Assembly: GCF_029784135.1 (NCBI RefSeq)
Contig: NC_073746.1
Coordinates: forward strand, 291,353,089-291,417,088
DNA from: Toxorhynchites rutilus septentrionalis
Taxonomy: Eukaryota; Arthropoda; Insecta; Diptera; Culicidae
DNA: 64,000 nucleotides
Reading direction: 5' to 3'
Made by a program: the position numbers and the translations under genes. The notes below the pieces were generated by a model. The model did not search any database. It saw only the letters and a program-made list of their open reading frames with translations, and was not told the DNA's origin. Within the stretch, counting starts at the first letter, position 1. The number at the start of each line of letters is the position of its first letter. Positions 56,644 to 64,000 of this stretch are shown here, piece after piece.

Positions 56644-57871
56644 ACTGACGTTATGGCGAAGCAGACGTTAAGGTTGTGCACCAAAAAATTATTTGGGAAT
56701 ACCAAGCATCTTGAACGTCTTACTGGAATGTTATAAGTTATTTAGGTTCGCGTGCCAGTCGCAAAATTGCCTTCAACTAGGATTGCATTTGCGCTAATAT
56801 TGATCATAATGAAGCATTGCTTCTGTTTTCGAGGTTGTTATTAACAAAAAGAGTTTATTTCTCTTGTTTATTCATCAAGAAAGTAAATGTTCTGGAATTT
56901 TGTATGTGATTAGGTTTTGCTTGCCAGTAGCAAAACTTCCTCCACTAAGGGTGACAGCTGCGCTTCTCTCGAGCATGAGAAAGTAATGCAACTTTTTTCG
57001 AGGCCAGTAATATTAACAGAAGCGTTTCTTTTGAGAATAGCGCAAAATGATGAGAAATGTTTATATTGCTAGTAGTTTCAAGCCACCAATGTATGGCTCT
57101 GTATGCATGCTATGGTGAACGCTTGTTTGGCGCGTGGTTTACGCTTAGTTTGTACGAACGATATCTAGAGGTGCGATTCCTTTGAGGCAATACTAAATAA
57201 CATGTAGCATGATATTCGATACTTGCAAGTGTTGTCATTGTTGTTGTTTACATGCGGTGCCAAAGATATATTGATGTAGTTATGAGATATGGAATAATGG
57301 TACTGGTGCAACATGTATATAATCGACTGTAGCCGAGTCTATGTCAATTTCGAAAAAGGCCACCGGAATAGCCTTCGAGGTAAATTTTCAATGCATTGAC
57401 ATGAAATAAATTGCGACATACGATTGTTTTGCGAGGGCAAGAATGAATCATCAATCAATTATCGTCAACTGATTCTACAATGAAAAAATCATTTCAAAGA
57501 TTATTCTACTATGCAGTTGTTTCTAAAATTTCACAGCATTATAGAATAATATCCGAAGGTATAAACAAGCGACTTATATAAAATAACAGCGTAGTTCTAC
57601 GTCAACAATGCGGTCGTACCTTGGACACAACCTCCTATAATTTTTTTTAACTAATACAACTATAAGAACGACAAAATAAAAATAAGAATAGTCCATCATC
57701 ACCAAGATCATGACAGATATAATAGAGATCAATACAAATTTAAAAAAAAAGGTAATTTAAAAAAATTAAATAATCTACATAATAAAATCCGTTCAAAAAA
57801 AACTTCGTCAGTAAAGATCTTCGTCATAAAAATAAACAAAAACTCGTTCGGCTGTTGATAAAACACAGCTT

Positions 57872-58966
57872 TTACATATGAAATACAGTGCCTCTTAAAT
57901 TCTGTAAGCGTTGTTTCGCATTTAATATGTCGGGTTGAACACATTTATTCCTTTGAATAAACGAATTTTGTGAAGCACATGACAAGAAATTGGGTGTTCT
58001 TAATTCATTCGCGTTTCTAGTGTTATAACTATGAAAGCCACTTCCTCTTTCAACTCGATCACATAAATAACGAGGCAGCAAACCGTTAATTACTTTAAAA
58101 ATGAACACCATAGTTAAATAAACAATTCTTTGCTTCGTGTCATTGCCTAAAAATAAAATGGAAGAGCAAAAGTCTGAATGAGGAGAGATGATTGATTTGT
58201 ATAGCTGTATTTTGCTGCAAATAGTTAAATCGTTTTTCAATCGACATAAGATTCCATGCTTTTTAACAATTTTCTTGATGACATTGTCAACGTGAGTGTT
58301 GAACTTGAGTTTGTCATCAATAATCACGCCAAGACATTTAATGTCCTGAGCTCGATCAATAGTCTCATTATCAATAACGATGGAGACGTTTTCATTAAAA
58401 CGATTTCGCGAGATTACCATATATTTAGTTTTACTTATGTTCAGTTTCAATTGCTTATACTTCAACCATCTACTTAAAGAATGTAAATCTCCATTCAAAT
58501 GTAAAACGACCTGATCTAAATCATTAGCTACAATGAATAACACAGTATCATCTGCAAAAAGATTGATATCACCAAATCGTAAAACTCTTCGCATGTCATT
58601 GATATACATAATAGATATAAGGGGCCCTAATACACTTCCCTGAGGTACTCCGAGATTATTCCCTAGGGGATTGGAAATTGAATCATTAATAATAGTCCGT
58701 TGAGTTCTGTCATTTAAATAGCTTTCAAACCATTTACAGTGAGTGTTTACAGTACGACGCGATACCGAAAAGTGGAGCTCTTCCTGTATCTGCCGGATGG
58801 TAATTTTTGGGGTTTTCTTCACCTCACGAATGATTTTCTTGTCCGTTCTGGCATCTGTCTTGGGCTTCCGTCCTCTTCCCGCGCGATCCACCATCGATAC
58901 GAAAGTTTTCATCTTCTTCAGGATTTTTGATACCGCTGTCTTGCTGATTTCGTAGTGCTTGGCCAC
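57872..58966 (-). CDS. Chimeric open frame: transposase DNA-binding domain joined to reverse transcriptase
   Basis: A single 365-codon minus-strand frame. Residues 1-75 are a Tc1-type transposase DNA-binding region: VAKHYEISKTAVSKILKKM (helix-turn-helix), GRGRKPKTDARTDKKI (GRPR-like hook and basic linker) and second helix-turn-helix up to SVSRRTV. At about 58741 the sequence switches to CKWFESYLNDRTQRTI, the reverse transcriptase of a CR1/L2/Jockey-type retrotransposon, with LGVPQGSVLGPL, FADDTVLF (catalytic YADD-type box), LKLNISKTKYMVI and the C-terminal NGLLPRYLCDRVERGSGFHS. The frame is open throughout across the junction. There is no ATG at the start: the first codon shown is GTG, and the transposase frame begins further upstream after a shift. 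Probably a 5'-truncated retrotransposon inserted in a Tc1-like element. Confidence 0.75.
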   Translation of the reverse strand: MAKHYEISKTAVSKILKKMKTFVSMVDRAGRGRKPKTDARTDKKIIREVKKTPKITIRQIQEELHFSVSRRTVNTHCKWFESYLNDRTQRTIINDSISNPLGNNLGVPQGSVLGPLISIMYINDMRRVLRFGDINLFADDTVLFIVANDLDQVVLHLNGDLHSLSRWLKYKQLKLNISKTKYMVISRNRFNENVSIVIDNETIDRAQDIKCLGVIIDDKLKFNTHVDNVIKKIVKKHGILCRLKNDLTICSKIQLYKSIISPHSDFCSSILFLGNDTKQRIVYLTMVFIFKVINGLLPRYLCDRVERGSGFHSYNTRNANELRTPNFLSCASQNSFIQRNKCVQPDILNAKQRLQNLRGTVFHM

Positions 58967-60690
58967 TTCCCGTTATTGACATCGAGAACAACCAGTTTCC
59001 GGATGGACAATGGAATGGAACCGGAAATTTTTGCGTTCTCCATATTTCACAACTTATTCGAATGTAGACACCAGTTTGAGAGCTAAGCAAGTTGTTTATG
59101 AAACGTCAAAATACACAAAACAAACAAATTCGAGGGGCCAGCCAACGGCTACAAGTCTTGATTTCATATTACGCCATAGGAGTACGGTATATTTAGCTGC
59201 AAGGGTTGCCGTAGCCACGTTGGGCGGAAAATTCTGTTCACGGTACCACTTTTATATGTTTAATCCTTCTCCTACGTTGTGTACACCTTTTTTACTATTT
59301 TCCCACACTTTTCTTTCTAACTCTTTTCTATTCTCAACTTCTACAAAAACTTTTCCTACTGTTTTATTGCACTTTCCAAAAAACACGTGCTTTCCTGTAC
59401 TATCCTCTTGAATGTTTAATGTAAACTGATCTGTCAATTTAATAGAAAATTTAAATAGACATCAGCGGCGAAAATTCAGGGCTGCCAGACAGGGTAACTT
59501 TTTATCCATAAAATCGAGCGAAACTAATTTTGGTGCATAAGCATGCAAACAAGGACTCTGGCAACCCTATCTCAATCTACACAAATTGAGCGTAGGCAGC
59601 GTAATGCAGGGTTCGCGCTCAGGGCTCACGTACTGTTTACTGTTTGGAGTCATATATGTTCAACATTTGATTACGTTGGATAGTTTCCTTTGGCAAGCGA
59701 TGTTTGGATACCCATCCGAAAGCTTTCTTGGCGATTTGCAATTAGAATCACTGCTGCAGGATCAGGCGGAGCACTTCATTTTTAATTTCCGGCTATGATT
59801 TCTATGCTCATGGTTTTTTTTTGCTGGCTACAAAAAGATGGCCGCATAGGACCCACTGATTCAAACGCTTTACATAGTGAGTCATCAACTCTATTTTTTT
59901 CAGTATTCCATAAGTGAACCTTAAAAAGAATATAAAGAAAGATATAAAAAAAGACTACAGTGTGTTTAATTTAATTTGAATTAAATAGTTATTTGCCTAT
60001 CAGTGTATACTTTTAATTCGCTCTATATAATTTTACAAACAGGGTATTAAATAATTGGAAAACTTTTCGGAATCCGTTCTACAGCGACTCTACTAAAAAT
60101 ATATTTATTTAAATTCATTGTTTTACATTATATTCATTGCGTTACTTACAAATTAGTTTTTTCTCTGTGCTTATTTTAATAAATACAAAAATTCAGGAAA
60201 TTAGCTTTTTAGTTCACTTCTCTTCGATTCGGTCTCATGCGTTTATATTGTTCTGAACTGTCACCTTCTTGTTTATTATTCACTTCGTGTGGCAAAGCGA
60301 CCGCAACGATTATAACTGCGATACGATTCAAGGGACATGCAGCAACACAGGGTTTTTGGAGGTTCATTTTTGAAACTTTTAACAGCCCAAGGGTGATTCG
60401 TGGTATATGTCAAAGCAATGAAAATTCTACTTTTGTATTGCCATTCGATCAAGGGAAGACTTACACAGCGAGACTTACACAAATCATTGAATTAAATTAT
60501 CGAATTTCAATTTTATGTTCTTCGTGAAAGATGTATTACGTAAACTTAGACCGTCAGTATTGATCAGGACCGTGAATCCGTCAACGTTGAAGATTTTGGT
60601 AGATTTTACGCCAGGTCTTTGTCTAAACCAGTTTGTTCAAGAACTGAAGCCAAATGATCATCGTCGAAACAATGGACCAATTGAGAGACG
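58967..60690. other. Mixed repeat and unassigned DNA
   Basis: 58967-59090 continues the Tc1-like N-terminal region in other frames. 59566-59842 is the repeat listed separately. The rest (59090-59560, 59843-60690) is AT-rich with short frames that I cannot assign. Confidence 0.4.
59566..59842 (-). repeat. Dispersed repeat shared with the leader of the ITmD37E-like element
   Basis: It is the inverted match of about 11448-11733. Shared stretches include GCAGGGTTCGCGCT-like with GGGCTCACGTA, GATAGTTTCCTTTGGCAAGC, TGTTTGGATACCCATCCG, TTTCTATGCTCATG and AAGATGGCCGC. The ends in this copy are near CTCTGGCAACCCTATCTC and AAGATGGCCGCATAGG. It has no gene. Confidence 0.65.
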
Positions 60691-60694
60691 AGTA

Positions 60695-61775
60695 AAGGGT
60701 GTGTGACATCAAATTGCATCACGGAAAAAACGCTGTAGAAATTCGCCCAGTAGACCGATCCTTTTGAAAATTTTAGACAGTAAAATAAAAACTATTAAAC
60801 AACTTTTGGCATTTTCTTTTTATTCATACTTCGAGCCCAAGCCCGTATGCTCGCACCTTCCTCTTTACCCCGTCCATAAGGTTCTGTACAACGTCAGGTT
60901 GTAGTTTTTTTTGAACAGAAATCCATTTTCTCTTGAAGTCCGCCTCCGATTTGACAACTTTTGGGTTCTTCCGGAGGGCCTGCTTCATAATCGCCCAATA
61001 TTTCTCTATTGGGCGAAGCTCCGGCGCGTTGGGTGGGTTCATTTCCTTTGGCACCGTTGGCTTCGTACCACTCCAACACGTCCTTTGAATAGTGGCACGA
61101 AGCGAAATCCGGCCAGAAGATGGTCGGGCCCTCGTGCTGCTTCAATAGTGGTAGTAAGCGCTTCTGTAGGCACTCCTTAAGGTAAACCTGCCCGTTTACC
61201 GTGCCGGTCATCACGAAGGGGGCGCTCCGCTTTCCGCAAGAGCAGATCGCTTGCCACACCATGTACTTTTTGGCAAACTTTGATAGTTTCTGCTTGCGAA
61301 TCTCCTCCGGAACGCTGCTTGGTCCGCTGGACGAATGAACTTGACAAATTAAGCTTATTGGCGACATCCCGGACCGAACTTCTCGGATCACGTCTAAACT
61401 GCTTAACTACGCGCTTGTGATCTTTTTCACTGACGGAGCATCCATTTTTGCCGTTCTTCACCTTCCGGTCGATGGTTAGGTTCTCGAAGTATCGTTTTAG
61501 TACTCTGCTGACCGTGGATTGGACGATTCCCAGCATCTTACCGATGTCCCGATGTGACAACTCCGGATTCTCGAAATGAGTGCACAGGATTAATTCACGA
61601 CGCTCTTTTTCGTTCGACGACATTTTTCCAAATTTACGAAAAATTGACAGTGAAGCATGGCCAACGTGATCTATACACTCTTATCTGATTATAAGCGAAA
61701 GCTGAAGATATAATTCCTAAAAGTTAAATTTCTACAGCGTTTTTTCCGTGATGCAATTTGATGTGACACACCCTT
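60695..61775 (-). mobile_element. ITmD37E element, internally deleted (1081 bp), TA target duplication
   Basis: The terminal inverted repeats start AAGGGTGTGTGACATC (left) and, reversed, AAGGGTGTGTCACATC (right). They match over about 49 bp with a single difference. TA flanks both sides (60693-60694 and 61776-61777). The near-identity of the ends suggests a recent insertion or a family still moved in trans. Confidence 0.92.
60824..61623 (-). pseudogene. ITmD37E transposase lacking its first catalytic region
   Basis: The ATG at 61623 starts MSSNEKERRELILCTHFENP. Two helix-turn-helix regions follow (LSHRDIGKMLGIVQSTVSRV and SSVRDVANKLNLSSSFVQR). At about 61320 the frame jumps to sequence equivalent to PEEIRKQKLSKFAKKYMVWQ, AICSCGKRSAPFV, and TIFWPDFASCHYS (second catalytic Asp). 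The roughly 100 residues that should hold the first Asp (MDDETYV type) are deleted. Near 61055, at NGA, a further small deletion and shift lead to NPPNAPELRPIEKYW, with the catalytic Glu. The Asp-to-Glu spacing is shortened here by that lesion. The C-terminus ends at 60824. Not functional. Confidence 0.9.
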
Positions 61776-61789
61776 TATCGTGAGCAGGG

Positions 61790-63450
61790 CTCTGCATAGT
61801 CATAGTCAACTGAGGATAGTCAGCTGACTATCTGACTGACTATATCCGTATTCAGTTAGTAATGATTTTTGGCTTTTTCACGCAATTTCTCCGCCAAAAC
61901 GACTAAACAGTCAGTCGGACGTTCAGTCGCTATCTCCCTCTACCGACTCGACTATATCATTTCATTCTTCCCAGTCAAATTGTCCTCATTGCATTCTGAA
62001 GTGACTTCCCCCATAACGAATGCGTTCCTCTCTTTCTCTCTCCCATGTACGTATGCATTAGGGTGGCAATGGATGTATGGGAAAAATTTCATCATCGATT
62101 TCAAAAACCGACCACGTACATTTTGTTTATTGGCCCCAAAAAATGATCTTTGCAAAGTTTTAGCTCAATCGGACATGATTTAGGGATGCCTCAAAGCGCT
62201 CAAAGTTTTGATAATTTGATACTCAAAAATCTTCCAAGGGGGGACTAAAGGAAATTTGGAAAATCGAAATTTTTTTTTCGATGCCTAATGACTTAAAAAT
62301 GCATGAAACGTCGAGGTATGCGGTCATCTCGAAAAAAAAAATTTCGGCCGAAAATCGACCTTTTGGGACTAAGCCTGAGTGGCAGTGAAGGTATGGAAAA
62401 AAAATTATCGAATTTAAAGAACCGACCGTGTACATTTTGTTTATCGAAAAAAAAATCAATTTTCTAAATTTTCTTGGAAGATTTTCGAGGGTCAAAAATC
62501 TAAACTTTAAGCGCTTTGAGGCACACCTGAATCATGTCCGATTGAGCTGAAATTTTGCACAGGTCATTTTTTGGACCAACAAACAAAATGTACATGGTCG
62601 GTTCTTTAAATTCGATAATTATTTTTTTTCCATACCTTCATTGCCTCTCAGGCTATGTCCCGAAAGGTCGATCATGCATTTCTAAGTCATTTGGCATCGA
62701 AAAAAAAATTTCGATTTTCCAAATTTCCTTCATTCCCCCCTTGGAAGATTTTCGAGGATCAAAAAATCAAAACATTGAGCGCTTTGAGGCACCCCTAAAT
62801 CACCCCTAAAGATATTTTTTTTGGCCAATAAACAAAATGTACATGGCCGGTTTATGAAATTTGACATGACCATTTTCGCTGCCACCCTAGTATGCATGCA
62901 TCGATGTTTGAGTTCAGCGTGGTTTGACATACGCTACAGGTGAGCTATATTCTTTTGTATCGTACACGAAAATTACTCACACGTGCATTGTGTGTGCGCT
63001 ATTTTGCACGCTATTTACTAATACTAACGCGAGGACCTTTACAGCATACATGATAAATGTCTAAGTTCGTTGGTTTGAGTTCACGAAGGGTAGACAATAA
63101 ACCGTCCATTGATGGGGTAAATTCTTTTTTGCATCAAAAATCATATTTTCGTTCCGCTTTATATGGACGTAAACATAATATTGCGTACGCGGGTATAAAC
63201 TTCGTTCCTAGGGGAGTAGAAATGTGGATTGAAGTCAGTTGAATGAAGAGGCAGATTTGTATTCATTAGTCGAGTCAGTTATAGTAATCATTGACTGGAC
63301 TAGTTCACCTGTCATCCTCGCTAATCAACGCTAGTTAATTCATTTTCTAGTCAAGTCACTTTTTGTTGTGGTCGGCTGTCGAAGCAGTTCTAGTCGAAGC
63401 GAAGCTACTGAGAGTAGAGTCGGTCTTCATTTTTCACCTTCGAAGATTTT
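61790..63450 (+). repeat. Dispersed repeat, copy of 37660-38795 in opposite orientation
   Basis: It starts near TAGTCATAGTCAACTGAGGA and contains AGTCAGTCGGACGTTCAGTC. After an 831-bp insertion come ACCGTCCATTGATGGGG-type unique sequence, GAATGAAGAGGCAGATT and TCTAGTCGAAGCGAAGC, closing near 63450. Non-coding. Confidence 0.5.
62059..62889. mobile_element. Double-palindromic element with 8-bp target duplication
   Basis: The termini are TAGGGTGGCA and TGCCACCCTA. GTATGCAT is present at 62051-62058 and 62890-62897. Inside, one unit appears four times in alternating directions, each with a form of ACCGACCATGTACATTTTGT (about 62106, 62420, 62588 reversed, 62834 reversed) and with AGCGCTTTGAGGCA. 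The 8-bp duplication points to a hAT-type transposase. No gene. Confidence 0.85.
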
Positions 63451-64000
63451 GGGCTCTGATCGAAAGCTTAAGATTTATGGTTTTGGTTTTGGTTTTGGAT
63501 GGTTTTGAACCCGTCAATTGGTCACCTGGATCGTATTTTTTTGACACCACTAGGGTACTTTTTGTCGGGTTACCAAAAGTTTCTCGTCTATACGAGTAAA
63601 CCTGAAAAGATTACGCGATGCCGTGGAAGGCAATATTACACGGGTCATTGTCAAAATGCTCGAAAAAGTTTAATTGACAACCCCAATCGAATTCGCGTAC
63701 AGCATTTGGCTAGAAAGATGAGATTTTGTGCTAGATATATTGTCTTGATAGTTTGTGTGTGGGCTCAATATTGTTTGAGCGTGCGTCAGCTAGACCATTC
63801 TGGTCGCGATTTGTACATCAGAAAAGTACCTTCGAACGAAACAAAATAATTTATGTAATACTACGAGACAGTAAAGTTCCTCTATGATTCTGAGTGCAAT
63901 TTAAGAAAAAGATGATTTGGATCAATATAATCATAATGATCACAAATCACTCTCCGGCACGAAAGAGCAAAGAAAAGTGACTAGACAAATAGTCAGAAAT
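63451..64000. other. Spacer, possible transposase N-terminal trace
   Basis: A GGTTTTGGTTTTGGTTTTGG run at 63478-63498 is low complexity. On the plus strand KSLIDNPNRIRVQHLARKM (63668-63724) is faintly like the first helix region of Tc1-type transposases, but no further motif supports it. Confidence 0.3.

Larger units (their letters stand above)
55617..57650 (+). repeat. Hairpin-ended dispersed repeat, copy with promoter and ORF inside
   Basis: The left end TTTTTTGACGTAGAACTACG and GTGTCAAATCAGAAAACAGG matches 4393-4445. The right end GCGTAGTTCTACGTCAAC, GCGGTCGTACC, ACACAACCTCC is at 57589-57635. Both ends have the orientation seen in the two shorter copies. Here the inside is about 1 kb longer and, in place of the minisatellite, holds a TATA-type promoter, a 141-codon ORF, and two diverged tandem units (about 56738-57050) sharing GCCAGT-GCAAAA and CGAGG...TATTAACA. 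Confidence 0.5.

Noticed and set aside
58739..59090. Independent plus-strand and minus-strand frames near 58.8-59.1 kb
   Set aside because: They are other-frame readings of the Tc1-type DNA-binding region already described.
63499..63849. Possible transposase N-terminus (KSLIDNPNRIRVQHLARKM)
   Set aside because: Only one short resemblance and no downstream catalytic motif, so not called as an element.
1..64000. Endogenous virus, LTR retrotransposon pol or envelope sequence
   Set aside because: No integrase, aspartic protease, envelope or capsid motif and no long direct terminal repeats were seen on either strand.

Overview
The window is eukaryotic, AT-rich, non-coding-looking DNA packed with transposable-element remains. 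No host protein-coding gene could be supported. Every recognisable coding stretch is transposase or reverse-transcriptase sequence, nearly all of it broken. The mix suggests an insect and most likely a culicine mosquito such as Aedes: two ITmD37E-type Tc1/mariner elements plus a third remnant, a DD41D element, mariner and Tc1 remnants, a pogo-like element, Jockey/CR1/L2-type and RNase H-bearing non-LTR retrotransposons, a tRNA-derived poly(A) SINE, and many palindromic MITEs. The taxon is an inference from element families. No host marker gene was found.

Layout. 0-9 kb: a Helitron-like fragment, two copies of a short MITE, a minisatellite, a retroposed repeat with a 17-bp target duplication, a degraded Tc1 transposase (2.85-3.69 kb), and the first copy of a high-copy repeat family whose end carries a GACGTAG-AA-CTACGTC hairpin. 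9-18 kb: a dense stack consisting of a 5'-truncated RNase H non-LTR element, an ITmD37E-like element carrying a nested DD41D element, a 3.6-kb pogo-like element with a 62-bp intron in its transposase, and a mariner fragment. 18-25 kb: mostly unique DNA, a foldback repeat, a mariner pseudogene and a second hairpin-ended repeat with a 95-bp minisatellite. 25-36 kb: diverged dispersed repeats, two perfect hairpins, a tRNA SINE, a Helitron-like element with tandem repeats that hosts a TA-flanked MITE, and a foldback MITE. 36-45 kb: mostly unique DNA, a CT microsatellite, a hAT-like MITE with an 8-bp target duplication. 45-51 kb: a degraded non-LTR retrotransposon interrupted by a palindrome of about 1.95 kb, then an ITmD37E remnant. 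51-55 kb: unique DNA with a GC-rich patch and a Tc1-type remnant. 55-64 kb: a hairpin-ended repeat carrying a TATA-type promoter and a 141-codon ORF, an in-frame chimera of a transposase DNA-binding domain and a reverse transcriptase, a deleted ITmD37E element with near-perfect terminal repeats, and a double-palindromic element with an 8-bp target duplication.

Nothing works together as a pathway. The organisation is nested insertion: for several pairs the order of arrival can be read from intact target-site duplications. The observations most worth checking are the hairpin-ended repeat family with varying cargo, the promoter plus ORF inside one copy, the pogo-like element with its intron and subterminal repeats, and the large palindromes.
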